Positions 15,395 to 24,190 of a stretch of 64,000 nt of DNA are shown piece by piece (positions within the stretch are counted from its first letter, which is position 1; every line of letters starts with the position of its first letter). The stretch is taken from assembly GCA_020636075.1 (NCBI GenBank), contig JACJYO010000010.1, forward strand, positions 62,001 through 126,000, written 5' to 3'. Source of the stretch: Lewinellaceae bacterium. Its GTDB lineage: Bacteria > Bacteroidota > Bacteroidia > Chitinophagales > Saprospiraceae. Made by a program: the position numbers and the translations under genes. The notes below the pieces were generated by a model. The model had not been told where the DNA came from and searched no databases. It saw only the letters and a list, made by a program, of their open reading frames with translations.

Positions 15395-17077
15395 ATGACC
15401 CGGTTTTTTCCAGTTGTTCTGCTGCTCGCATCCAGTTTTTTAAGTCAGGCGCAACAAACTGTCGGATTGTTTTTAAACGATTCGCTGGCGCAAAACGGCT
15501 ACACGTTGCTGGCCCCTTCGAACGCCCGGCAAACCTACCTGCTCGATAATTGTGGCCGCATTGTCCATTCCTGGCAAAGCAACTACATTCCTGGCCAGGT
15601 GGCCTATTTGTTGGAAAATGGCGATCTGTTGCGCACAGCCCGTATTTCCGGCAGCTTCAATAGCGGCGGTGTCGGTGGCCGGATCGAACGTTTTTCCTGG
15701 GCCGGCACCTTACTTTGGGCATTTAATTATGCCACTACGGACTACCACGCCCACCACGATATTGAATACCTGCCCAACGGAAATATCCTGCTCATCGCCT
15801 GGGAAGCCTACACCCGCGACGAAGCCATCGCACAGGGGCGCAACCCGAGTTTAACACCAACTAGCGGCGTGTGGTACGAAAAAATCGTGGAGATTGAACC
15901 AGTGGGAATAAACCAGGCCAACATCGTCTGGGAGTGGCATATGATCGACCACCTGGTGCAGCAATTTGACGTGTTCCGGGAAAACTACGGCGTTATCAGT
16001 TTACATCCCGAATTGCTCGACATCAACTTCAAAGCTGTGGCCACGGGTGGCAACGGCATGAACGGCCCCGGCCCCGATTGGGTGCACCTTAATTCGGTCG
16101 ACTACAACCCGGCGCTCGATCAGATCCTGATCAACTCCCGCTCGCTGGGCGAATTTTATATCATCGATCACAGCACAACCACTGCCGAAGCAGCCGGCCA
16201 TACCGGCGGTGAATATGGCAAAGGCGGCGATTTCCTGTACCGCTGGGGCAACCCGTTGAGCTATGGTCGTGGTACGGCAAATGACCAACAATTGTGGGGC
16301 GCCCATGATTCCCACTGGATTCCAGCCGGCCTGCCGGATGCCGGCAAAGTGTTGGTGTTTAACAATGGCCAGGGCCGCCCCACGGGCAATTATTCCACGG
16401 TTGAATTGCTCGAATTGCCACAAAATCCCGACGGCAGCTACACCCTGGCAACGGGGAGTGCATTTGGTCCCGCTACGTCAGCCTGGACTTATACGGCTCC
16501 GCAACCGCTCAGTTTTTATTCGTCCAATATTTCCGGCGCGCAGCGCATGCAAAACGGCAATACGTTGATTTGCGAAGGGGACGACGGGCACATTTTTGAA
16601 GTTGATCCGGCAGGGACGACGCATTGGGAGTATGTCAATCCACTCTCAGGTTTAAATCCGGTTTCGCAGGGCAGTTTTCCCGGGAATAATGCCGTGTTCA
16701 GAGCCTACCGCTATGCACCGGATTACCCGGCTTTCGCCGGAAAAACCCTGACGCCGGGTGCACCACTTGAGCTCAACCCCTTGCCGTTCAATTGCCAGAT
16801 TTACGACGGTACCGTAGCACTTTGGACGCCGGACCTTCCCGATCCGCTGGCCGTTTTTCCCAATCCGGTTTCAAATCAATTGGTGATGGAAAATCCGTTG
16901 GGTGGTTATGTCCAATTTACCCTCACCGACCTGACCGGCAAGCGACTGCTGACCGGCAATTCAACAGATTTTCAAATCATGCTCGACCTTTCCGGCTTTC
17001 CCCCGGGCATGTATATTTTGTATCCTGTTTTTGAAAAAAAATACCACCTGGCTGCTTTAAAAATTATCAAACAATGA
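15395..17077 (+). CDS. T9SS arylsulfotransferase-like beta-propeller protein, paralogue 1
   Basis: A 560-residue secreted protein with signal peptide (RFFPVVLLLASSFLSQAQ). The body is a repeat-built beta-propeller resembling the arylsulfotransferase (ASST) family: LDNCGRIVHSW, HHDIEYLPNGNILLIAWE (residues ~121-138), IVWEWHMIDHLVQ and YRWGNPLSYG. The C-terminal ~70 residues (VFPNPVSNQLVMENP... PPGMYILYPVF) form a T9SS type A sorting domain. ASST enzymes move sulfate between phenols through a histidine. His residues sit in comparable loops here, but I cannot place the catalytic one. The ATG at 15395 puts the signal peptide first. Paralogue 2 overlaps its stop by 4 bp. Confidence 0.82.
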   Translation: MTRFFPVVLLLASSFLSQAQQTVGLFLNDSLAQNGYTLLAPSNARQTYLLDNCGRIVHSWQSNYIPGQVAYLLENGDLLRTARISGSFNSGGVGGRIERFSWAGTLLWAFNYATTDYHAHHDIEYLPNGNILLIAWEAYTRDEAIAQGRNPSLTPTSGVWYEKIVEIEPVGINQANIVWEWHMIDHLVQQFDVFRENYGVISLHPELLDINFKAVATGGNGMNGPGPDWVHLNSVDYNPALDQILINSRSLGEFYIIDHSTTTAEAAGHTGGEYGKGGDFLYRWGNPLSYGRGTANDQQLWGAHDSHWIPAGLPDAGKVLVFNNGQGRPTGNYSTVELLELPQNPDGSYTLATGSAFGPATSAWTYTAPQPLSFYSSNISGAQRMQNGNTLICEGDDGHIFEVDPAGTTHWEYVNPLSGLNPVSQGSFPGNNAVFRAYRYAPDYPAFAGKTLTPGAPLELNPLPFNCQIYDGTVALWTPDLPDPLAVFPNPVSNQLVMENPLGGYVQFTLTDLTGKRLLTGNSTDFQIMLDLSGFPPGMYILYPVFEKKYHLAALKIIKQ

Positions 17078-18738
17078 CCAAAAATCTACTCCGTATTGCC
17101 GCTTTTGCCCTCGGCAGCATTTTTAGCCTGCAAGCGCAAAACACTGTGGGCCTGCTTTCCTACAATCCGTACAAATCGTTTGACGGTTACAATCTCATGT
17201 ACCCGCACAACCAGCCGGATGTGTACCTGCTCGACAATTGTGGTGAGGTCGTACATGTCTGGACGGACTCCAGCATCTACCGTCCCGGCAACACCGCCTA
17301 CCTCCTGCCCGACGGCAAACTGGTGAAAACAAAACGCCTCGCTTCCATAGCCGGCAACCCGATCTGGACGGGCGGTGGCGGCGCTATCATCGAAATACGC
17401 GATTGGGACAATACGCTGCTCTGGCAATTCGAACGCAACGACGCCAACTACCGACTGCACCACGACATTGAGGTGATGCCCAACGGCCATATCCTTGCCA
17501 TTCAATGGGAAGCCAAAACTGTGGCGGAATGCCTGGCTGCCGGCCGCGACAGTAACCTGTTGACTAACGGGGTGCTCTGGCCCGACGGCGTCATCGAGAT
17601 CGATCCGGCTACCGGAGCCGTTGTGTGGGAATGGCACGTTTGGGATCACTTGGTGCAGGATTTCGATGCTACCAAGGCCAACTTCGGTGTGGTGGGTGAT
17701 CATCCCGAACTGGTCGACTTCAACTTTGGCCTTACTTCCAATGGCGCCAGCTGGATGCACACCAACGCCATCGACTACCAACCCGACAACGACCTCATTA
17801 TGATTTCCGTGCCAACGTTTAGCGAACTGTGGGTGATCGATCACAGCACGACGACCGCGCAGGCCGCCACGCATTTTGGCGGTTTTGGCGGGCGGGGCGG
17901 CGACCTGCTGTACCGCTGGGGCAATCCGGAGGCCTACCGCGCCGGTACCGCCGACGATCAAAAATTGTTTTTTCAACACGACCCACACTGGGCACTGGAT
18001 TTTCTAACACCCAGTCATCCGGATTTTGGCAAAATCGCTGTGTTCAACAACCGTGTTGGCGCGGACTATTCGACGGTCAATGTGTTTAACCCGGATTTCG
18101 ATATGTACTCCTGGTCATTCCCCTTTGCCAACGGCATGTACGGCCCCACGGCTTTCGACGTGACCATCACGCACCCCAACCCGCAACTCATGTATTCCAC
18201 GGGGTTGTCCAGTGTGCAGGCTTTGCCCAACGGCAATTACCTGATATGCTCGGGTCAAAGCGGGTATTCCTTTGAAATTACGCCGTCCGATGAAATTGTT
18301 TGGGAATACGTGACGCCGCTGCGCAATGGCGCCCCGGCAACGCAAGGCGATTCCATTGCGCTGACGCTAAACAATACCTTCCGCATGAACCGCTACCCCG
18401 CGGCCTATCCGGCATTCACAGGGAAAGACCTGAGCGGCAAAGGCTGGATCGAACAGAACCCGGATTCCACTTTTTGTGCTGTGCTCCTGCCTACCAATTC
18501 GGCGCCTGCTGCCTATGGCTTGAAACTATACCCCAATCCGGCGACCGACATGGTGACCATCGAATGGCAACAGGGCATGCATGTGCTCGTGGAAATTTTT
18601 GACCTCCTGGGCCGTCGCAAAGCCGCCCTGCGCCTGAATGGTGGCCGCGAGTACCTGGATGTGTCGGATTGGCAGACCGGTCTGTATTTTGTGGTGATCA
18701 ATGGGAAAGAGGTGAAAAAACTGGTGCTGGAGCGGTAG
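17074..18738 (+). CDS. T9SS arylsulfotransferase-like beta-propeller protein, paralogue 2
   Basis: A 554-residue secreted paralogue of the preceding gene. Its ATG overlaps the previous TGA (ATGA at 17074-17077), so translation is probably coupled and the two proteins made together. Signal peptide (IAAFALGSIFSLQAQ), then the same landmarks: LDNCGEVVHVW, HHDIEVMPNGHILAIQWEAK, VVWEWHVWDHLVQDFD, IDHSTTTAQAATHFGG, LYRWGNPEAYRAGT. The C-terminal T9SS domain starts at LKLYPNPATDMVTIEW. Coupled tandem paralogues suggest two related activities on the cell surface or medium. Enzymatic function is inferred from the fold family only. Confidence 0.82.
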   Translation: MTKNLLRIAAFALGSIFSLQAQNTVGLLSYNPYKSFDGYNLMYPHNQPDVYLLDNCGEVVHVWTDSSIYRPGNTAYLLPDGKLVKTKRLASIAGNPIWTGGGGAIIEIRDWDNTLLWQFERNDANYRLHHDIEVMPNGHILAIQWEAKTVAECLAAGRDSNLLTNGVLWPDGVIEIDPATGAVVWEWHVWDHLVQDFDATKANFGVVGDHPELVDFNFGLTSNGASWMHTNAIDYQPDNDLIMISVPTFSELWVIDHSTTTAQAATHFGGFGGRGGDLLYRWGNPEAYRAGTADDQKLFFQHDPHWALDFLTPSHPDFGKIAVFNNRVGADYSTVNVFNPDFDMYSWSFPFANGMYGPTAFDVTITHPNPQLMYSTGLSSVQALPNGNYLICSGQSGYSFEITPSDEIVWEYVTPLRNGAPATQGDSIALTLNNTFRMNRYPAAYPAFTGKDLSGKGWIEQNPDSTFCAVLLPTNSAPAAYGLKLYPNPATDMVTIEWQQGMHVLVEIFDLLGRRKAALRLNGGREYLDVSDWQTGLYFVVINGKEVKKLVLER

Positions 18739-18750
18739 GGAGGACTTGAA

Positions 18751-18863
18751 GTCAAAATGTAAAATTCAAATTGTAAAAGTCAAAAGGTAATTAGAGCCGG
18801 CCGAAGGCCTGACCGATCTCCCTTTAGATTTTTACATTTTACATTTTGACTTTTACATTTTGA
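18751..18863. repeat. AT-rich inverted repeat, second copy
   Basis: Arms 18751-18787 (GTCAAAATGTAAAATTC... TAAAAGTCAAAAGG) and about 18829-18863 (TTTACATTTTACATTTTGAC) are reverse complements, with a centre GAGCCGGCCGAAGGCC. It uses the same arm words as 1164-1279. It lies between convergent paralogue 2 and paralogue 3 and may terminate both. Confidence 0.65.
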
Positions 18864-18910
18864 TTGGGAAGGCTCAAGTTTAAGCGAGCTGGAGCTGGAG
18901 ACAATCCGCT

Positions 18911-20596
18911 TCAGTCCGGAATTACCACTTTCGTTGTTTTTGCCAATCCAGCCTCCGAAACAAGCTGCACAAAATAAACGCCGCTGTGCCAGCCCTGCGC
19001 GCTGAATGTACATTCGAAACATGCCGTTTTTTCAGTAAAAATCAATTTCCCGGCGCTGTCAAAAACGGCAATGTGTAAGTTTTTCCCGTGTGGATTCCGG
19101 AGTGCGATCTGCTGACTTCCGGTCAGGTACCGCAGCTGAATTTCCTGCAAATCAACATATTCAGGTAAAACGCCGACCGGGAGCTCACAGGCCAGCGGGT
19201 TTCCACCCTGCTCAATGACTGGCCCGGGCGTCAAATCTTTGCCAACCAAGCCGGGGTAATCCGGAGCGTACCGGTATGCCCGAAAGGTTGAATTGTTCGA
19301 AGCACTTTGCCCCTGCGTCAGTGCAAAATCGCCGTTCAGGGGGATGGTGTAGTGCCAAACCACGTCCCGCAGACTGTCCACTTCGAGGAGTGTGCCGATC
19401 GAACCGGCATTCAGCAGGGTGTTGCCATTGGGCAGGCGCTGGGCGTTGGATAAAAAGGCGGAGTAAAATGTTTCGCCGGGCAGGTTTCCATAGATCCAAT
19501 CGGGCTGCTCCGGGCCGAACGGGCCGTTGGACGGAAGGATATAGTCGCCATTTTGGTCCATCGGCGGGGTGAGTACTTCCCCGGTAGAATAATCCGGCCC
19601 CGGGCGACCGTTGCCGTTGTTGAACAGGATAATCTTGCCGGCATCAGGTAAGCCCTCGCGAATCCATTGAACGCCGTGTTGCCCAAACAGTTTTTGATCG
19701 TTCTCCACCCCGCGGCTATAGGCTGCCGCATTGCCCCAGCGGTACAAAATATCGCCGCCTTTTCCATACAAGCCCCCGCTGTGTGTGGCCGCCTCGGCGG
19801 TTGTCGTGCTGTGATCGAGTATCCAGATTTCATCGGAATTGCGCACACTGATCAGGATTTGATCCAGCGCAGGGTTGTAGTCGATGGCGTTGAAATGGTT
19901 CCAGTCGCGACTGGAATTGGAGTTGGAACTGTTGAGTTCCGGCAAGTTGATGTTGAACAATTCCGGGTGCTCGGCTACGACGCCGTAATTGGCTTTGGCT
20001 GGGTCGAAGTCCTGAATGTAATGGTCCCTGATGCGCCATTCCCAAACTATGTTGGCTTGATCCGTGCCAACAGGCTCTATTTCCAAAATACGCTCCGACC
20101 ACATGAATCCTTCCGGCGCTATTTGGCCGGGATCGCGGCCAAGGGCAATCAGTTCGTTGGTGTACACCAGCTCCCAGGTGAGGAGGAGCACATGGCCATT
20201 GGGCATGTAGGCGGCGTCGTGGTGCGAAAGTTGAGTTGACGTATTGAGTTCGTAGTGCCAAACGGTGTTGTTTTCCCAGTCGACCAGCTCAATGCCGCCA
20301 GCGTTGGACGCCGAGGTGAACGGTCCAGCCGGCGCCGGTTTATAGGTTCGGAACACCAGGCCGTTTTCCAAAAAATAGGCAGCGAGCCCGGGGCGGGTAC
20401 CGCGGTCCCAGCGTTTGATCAGGTGCCCACAGTTGTCGATGAGATAGGCCCGGGTGCCGGAAAACGGGGAGAAAAAGGTGTAGCCGGGTTGGGCTTTGTC
20501 GGTGGACAGGCGGACGCCGATGGTCGGTTGGGCCGAAAGTGCCGTATTGAACAGCAAAAAACAACAAGCGAAAAATTTGAATTTTTTATAAACCAT
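18911..20596 (-). CDS. T9SS arylsulfotransferase-like beta-propeller protein, paralogue 3
   Basis: A 561-residue secreted protein, convergent with the coupled pair. Signal peptide (FFACCFLLFNTALSAQ). It keeps the landmarks LIDNCGHLIKRWD, HHDAAYMPNGHVLLLTWE, IVWEWRIRDHYIQDFD, ILDHSTTTAEAATHSGGLYG and LYRWGNAAAYSRG. A Ser/Asn stretch (NSSNSNSS) interrupts one loop. The C-terminal T9SS domain ends VSEAGLAKTTKVVIPD. It is closer in wording to paralogue 1 (IEPVGTDQANIVWEW versus IEPVGINQANIVWEW) than to paralogue 2. Same functional caveat as the others. It is divergent from the esterase gene. Confidence 0.82.
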   Translation of the reverse strand: MVYKKFKFFACCFLLFNTALSAQPTIGVRLSTDKAQPGYTFFSPFSGTRAYLIDNCGHLIKRWDRGTRPGLAAYFLENGLVFRTYKPAPAGPFTSASNAGGIELVDWENNTVWHYELNTSTQLSHHDAAYMPNGHVLLLTWELVYTNELIALGRDPGQIAPEGFMWSERILEIEPVGTDQANIVWEWRIRDHYIQDFDPAKANYGVVAEHPELFNINLPELNSSNSNSSRDWNHFNAIDYNPALDQILISVRNSDEIWILDHSTTTAEAATHSGGLYGKGGDILYRWGNAAAYSRGVENDQKLFGQHGVQWIREGLPDAGKIILFNNGNGRPGPDYSTGEVLTPPMDQNGDYILPSNGPFGPEQPDWIYGNLPGETFYSAFLSNAQRLPNGNTLLNAGSIGTLLEVDSLRDVVWHYTIPLNGDFALTQGQSASNNSTFRAYRYAPDYPGLVGKDLTPGPVIEQGGNPLACELPVGVLPEYVDLQEIQLRYLTGSQQIALRNPHGKNLHIAVFDSAGKLIFTEKTACFECTFSAQGWHSGVYFVQLVSEAGLAKTTKVVIPD

Positions 20597-20693
20597 GGTT
20601 GGGTAAATTTACACCTGCCGCGTCGTGAAATCTGGCCAGTTGGTGGCCGCAATGCGGTGCGTGGTAAAAATTTACAAAAAAAGAATGCATAAC

Positions 20694-21989
20694 ATGAAAA
20701 ACCGCTTCCTCTTGCTTGCTTTGTTGGGGAGTGTTGCCGCCGGGGCTCAACTTCCCCAAACGCCCTTCGGTACCGTTCTGCGGTTCGAAAACTTTGCATC
20801 TGAATTTGTCCCGGCCCGGAATGTCGATGTCTGGTTGCCCGAGGGCTACGATTCCACGAAAAAATACGCCGTGTTGTACATGCACGACGGTCAGATGCTG
20901 TTCGATTCCACAACAACATGGAACGGGCAGGAGTGGGGCGTAGATGAAACGGTGAGCCGGTTGATTGCGGAAAAGCAGATCCGCGACTGCATCGTCGTCG
21001 GCATTTGGAATGGGGGTGTGCTGCGACACAGCGAGTATTTTCCGCAAAAACCATTTGAGTCGCTTACGAATGCCGAGCTTGAAGCTGTCCGGCAAACACT
21101 CCCGGCCAACCGGCAGGAACAGGGGCAGACATTTGCACCAACTTCGGACAATTACCTGAAATTTCTGGTCACCGAACTCAAGCCCTTCATCGATAGCCAT
21201 TTTTCGACCCACCGCGACCGGCAAAATACCTTTGTCGCGGGGTCCAGCATGGGCGGCCTGATCTCGATGTATGCCATTTGCGAATATCCGCGTGTATTTG
21301 GCGGAGCCGCTTGTCTGTCGACCCACTGGCCGGGTGTTTTTACGATGGAAAACAACCCCATACCCGGCGCTTTTTTGCGGTACCTCGAAGCGCATTTGCC
21401 CGATCCGGAAAGCCACAAGATTTACTTCGATTACGGCACCGCCACGCTGGATTCGCTGTATGCGGTCACGCAGGTCCGGGTAGATTCGATAATGCGCCAA
21501 AAAGGATTTTCACCGCTCCAGTGGAAAACGCAAAAATTCCCCGGCGCCGACCACTCGGAACGGGCCTGGCGGGAGCGGCTGGAGGTGCCGTTGACGTTTT
21601 TGGCGCCGAAAATTTTTTATCCGAAATATGAAGGGAATCCTATTGTCTGGCAGGGTGAGCGGTATTTTGGAAATGTGAAAAAGGTGGAATCAATTTCATT
21701 CGCCCTAGAAGACAGTGTTAGACAAAACCCAGCCTATGATAAGCAGGTGATAGTATTTAATGAGGATTGGCAGGTTATGGAGCATGTGTATTTTTATCAA
21801 GGAAATCCTTCTGAAATTACCCGGCCACTCTATGGTATTGAAATGAAACCGATAGTTGAATATAGCCTAAGTTCAACTGGCGAATTAGGTACCTTAAGTG
21901 TTAATGAATTTAATCAAGGTGTACCGGCATGGAATCCTGGAGAAGAGCAGAAGTTTACCGGATTTGGCAGTATTTACCCATGTGATTGA
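20694..21989 (+). CDS. Secreted esterase (esterase D/enterochelin esterase type) with foreign C-terminal extension
   Basis: 431 residues from ATG 20694 (signal peptide LLLALLGSVAAGAQ). Residues ~20-305 are an alpha/beta-hydrolase of the putative esterase family: VWLPEGYDSTKKYAVLYMHDGQ, the nucleophile elbow AGSSMGGLISMY, and the His-bearing FPGADHSERAWRERL. A normal member would end near VPLTFL. Instead the frame continues into FYPKYEGNPIVWQGERYFGNVKKVES and beyond, which looks like an unrelated Bacteroidota protein family and has lower GC. The natural esterase stop has probably been lost by a deletion joining two genes. Hydrolase activity is plausible; the effect of the tail is unknown. Confidence 0.75.
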   Translation: MKNRFLLLALLGSVAAGAQLPQTPFGTVLRFENFASEFVPARNVDVWLPEGYDSTKKYAVLYMHDGQMLFDSTTTWNGQEWGVDETVSRLIAEKQIRDCIVVGIWNGGVLRHSEYFPQKPFESLTNAELEAVRQTLPANRQEQGQTFAPTSDNYLKFLVTELKPFIDSHFSTHRDRQNTFVAGSSMGGLISMYAICEYPRVFGGAACLSTHWPGVFTMENNPIPGAFLRYLEAHLPDPESHKIYFDYGTATLDSLYAVTQVRVDSIMRQKGFSPLQWKTQKFPGADHSERAWRERLEVPLTFLAPKIFYPKYEGNPIVWQGERYFGNVKKVESISFALEDSVRQNPAYDKQVIVFNEDWQVMEHVYFYQGNPSEITRPLYGIEMKPIVEYSLSSTGELGTLSVNEFNQGVPAWNPGEEQKFTGFGSIYPCD

Positions 21990-22290
21990 TCTTGAATACA
22001 ACGGCGATACGATTGTTGCACGTAAACAGTATTTCAACTCTGGTTTGGAGCGTCTTGATGATACGCACATAGAAAAAACAACTACCGTTTATCAGGGAGA
22101 CACCATTCACCGAATGACTGTCACACAAAACGATGAACTGATCATGGATATAAAACTGTTGAATATAAAATTTGATAAATACGGCAATTGGGTGGAACGC
22201 AAATGCCATACCCGAATACTTTGGACAAACGGCTACGAGGAATCCGATGTGGTTTTTCGCCAGAAAATCGAGTATTACACGGAGCGATGA
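21898..22290 (+). pseudogene. 3' fragment of the gene joined to the esterase, other frame
   Basis: An open frame one register away from the esterase frame continues the same foreign protein: DLEYNGDTIVARKQYF, KFDKYGNWVERK and a terminal RQKIEYYTER. The xFDKYGNWV+R...IEYY ending is typical of Bacteroidota hypothetical proteins made of YD-like GN repeats. The register change lies somewhere in 21930-21985. Together with the tail of the preceding frame (from about 21615) it makes up the remains of one gene whose 5' end is missing. Confidence 0.55.
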
Positions 22291-22330
22291 CTTAAACCTT
22301 TATCGCCTAACACGCTCTACCCGGGATCAA

Positions 22331-22381
22331 AATCCGCGTATATCCGCGTTTCGCCGCAGGCGAATCCGCCTCATCCGCGTT
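22331..22381. repeat. Short ATCCGCG-type repeat
   Basis: AATCCGCGTATATCCGCGTT, then GCCGCAGGCGAATCCGCC and CATCCGCG: three to four ATCCGC words within 50 bp plus a small GCGGATTCGCC-like inverted element, downstream of the fragment and between it and a convergent gene. No coding sequence is supported. Confidence 0.35.
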
Positions 22382-22424
22382 CTAATACTTCTACATCGGG
22401 AAAGCGCATTTGTTTTCCGGGTAC

Positions 22425-23873
22425 TTAAGTACTCCCGAGCATTTCCAGCAACCAATCCTTGTTCGCCAGCGGTTGCATTTCACTCACTTTTTTCAAAAGC
22501 ACTTGTTGCTGTTGTTGCCATTTGACCGTTGACAGTGTCTGCTGGCGTTGTTTCCAGTTGTGTAAGCGGCGGAGCATGCGCAAAAAATTCAGGTTGGCCG
22601 TTTTCCCGAAGGTGGAAAGACTTCGATTGCGGCGCAGCAATTGCTGGGTGGCCTCCACGAGGGCATTCAGCGCTTCGGTTTCCTGGAGGATGTAGTAACT
22701 TTTGAGTTGCAGGATTTTAGCGCCCAGGTGATAGGTGAAGTCGGTAAATTCTACATTCTGAAGTGTCAGCAAGGTGGCCGGGTAGTTTTCTTTTTCAAAA
22801 TGCAGTGCTGCCAGATTGTACACGAAGGCATTGTCGCGCTCGCCAGGCGGCAGCAATTCGCGATAATCTTTCAAAAAGCCCTCCGTCCAGGCAAAGGCGC
22901 CACTGCGCAAACCGGCTGTCGTGATATTTTTATAGGTCCATTGCGACAACCGCCCCTGCCGGAGCAGCACATCGCGGTCGAGCAGAGTTTGGTATAGCGC
23001 CAGCGCTTCAGGGTAGGCGTCAGGCTGCCCGTCGTTGATGCGCCGGATGCAATAGTTGAGCGCATATTGATACAATGCCGCCAGTTCATCCTTTCCAAAT
23101 ACGGCAAAATGCCGGTCGAGTGCCCCGGTGAAGGCTGTAAAACTGTCCGGCGTGGCTTGTTCCAACAGGTCCAGGGCAGCCAAATACACCTGCACTGCAG
23201 GCAGGCCGGCCAGCAGCACTTCTTCCCGACACCACTGCCGGATAGCCGGCAACCAGCGTGGCTGTGTTTCCGATTGCAACACCGCCAGCCCCTGACGGCT
23301 GAGCATGGCGGCGCCCAGGCGCAGTTTTTCGAGCACAAAAGCCAGGTCGTTGGCATCCGCCTGCCGGTTCAGTTGCTCGCCAGCAACCCGCCGGGAGCGC
23401 CGGCTTTCGAGGACTTCAGCCGCTTCCCACCAGCGGAGTTCATAAAAATAATGGCGTGCCGTCTGGTCGGGACGCCGTTCCAGGTGCAGCCGGCATTTGG
23501 TCAAGACGGTGGCGGCGGCGGCATTGAGGTTGCGGTCCAGCAGGGCATTGGTGGCATGCAACTGCATTTCCGCGGGTTCTGCTTCGTAGCCGGTATAAGC
23601 CAAGTAGCCGAGCAACAACTCGTACAGGTCGGAAATGAGGTTGTTCAGTTTTCGCTCATCGAATAGTTCGCCAGTGCCAAACAATCGGATAAAAACGGTT
23701 TGTTTGTCCGGCATGACAGCATCGAAATCCGGCGCAAATTCCAGGACCAGGTCGGCAAGTTGACGCAGTTGACCGTGCTTATTGAAAAACGGCGAGTACA
23801 CATACTCACGCCAGCGGGTTCGTTCGCGGGCGCCCAGCGTGCGCAAAACGGTGATTAATTTGCTTTGGTGCAT
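22425..23873 (-). CDS. Uncharacterised helical-repeat protein (482 aa)
   Basis: A 482-residue, largely alpha-helical cytoplasmic protein with no signal peptide or membrane segment. The N-terminus (ITVLRTLGARERTRWREYVYSPFFNKHGQLRQL) and the run of helical hairpins rich in Leu, Ala and Tyr look like a TPR/SEL1-like solenoid, for example AFVYNLAALHFEKENYPATLLTLQ near residues 355-380. It ends with Gln-rich helices (KWQQQQQVLLKKV). I recognise the style as a conserved hypothetical of Saprospiria-type genomes but no function. A TACATTTG -7 box lies 20 nt upstream, supporting the start at 23873. Confidence 0.75.
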   Translation of the reverse strand: MHQSKLITVLRTLGARERTRWREYVYSPFFNKHGQLRQLADLVLEFAPDFDAVMPDKQTVFIRLFGTGELFDERKLNNLISDLYELLLGYLAYTGYEAEPAEMQLHATNALLDRNLNAAAATVLTKCRLHLERRPDQTARHYFYELRWWEAAEVLESRRSRRVAGEQLNRQADANDLAFVLEKLRLGAAMLSRQGLAVLQSETQPRWLPAIRQWCREEVLLAGLPAVQVYLAALDLLEQATPDSFTAFTGALDRHFAVFGKDELAALYQYALNYCIRRINDGQPDAYPEALALYQTLLDRDVLLRQGRLSQWTYKNITTAGLRSGAFAWTEGFLKDYRELLPPGERDNAFVYNLAALHFEKENYPATLLTLQNVEFTDFTYHLGAKILQLKSYYILQETEALNALVEATQQLLRRNRSLSTFGKTANLNFLRMLRRLHNWKQRQQTLSTVKWQQQQQVLLKKVSEMQPLANKDWLLEMLGST

Positions 23874-23892
23874 GGATTTGTCGCTTGTTTGG

Positions 23893-23900
23893 CAAATGTA
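23893..23900 (-). promoter_or_regulatory. -7 box of the helical-repeat gene
   Basis: Minus strand TACATTTG, full TAnnTTTG match, 20 nt upstream of the ATG. No clear -33 box. Confidence 0.5.
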
Positions 23901-23945
23901 GGGTTGTTTTTAAATTTCTATAGTTTGGTGGTTTTAACGTTTTAT

Positions 23946-24066
23946 TCGCGTCAACCCCGCCCCCATCCCTCCCCCCGAGAGGAGGGGTGTCTGCCCTCAT
24001 TCCAATCAAAATTAGTGTTGAGAGCAAGCCCCCCTCCCCTCGGGGGGAGGGGATGGGGGTGGGGCC
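23946..24066. repeat. G-rich palindromic repeat pair, second locus
   Basis: Left unit from 23948 (GTCAACCCCGCCCCCATCCC, reverse orientation) and right unit to about 24066 (GGGGGGAGGGGATGGGGGTG, forward orientation) form a palindrome about 60 bp apart. Same family as 13560-14045. Here it lies between divergent gene starts (helical-repeat gene and cohesin protein), so termination cannot be its only role. The 317-bp gap holds no gene. Confidence 0.75.
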
Positions 24067-24190
24067 GCCGCGCAAAAAAAATCTATACCAAGCCGAAAAT
24101 GTACTTTTTGCATCTGTACGCTTCCGGTAGTTTTGTATCGTGAAAAATGGCTCCATAGCCGCTCCTTAATCGCCTTTTATTTTTTTAGTT

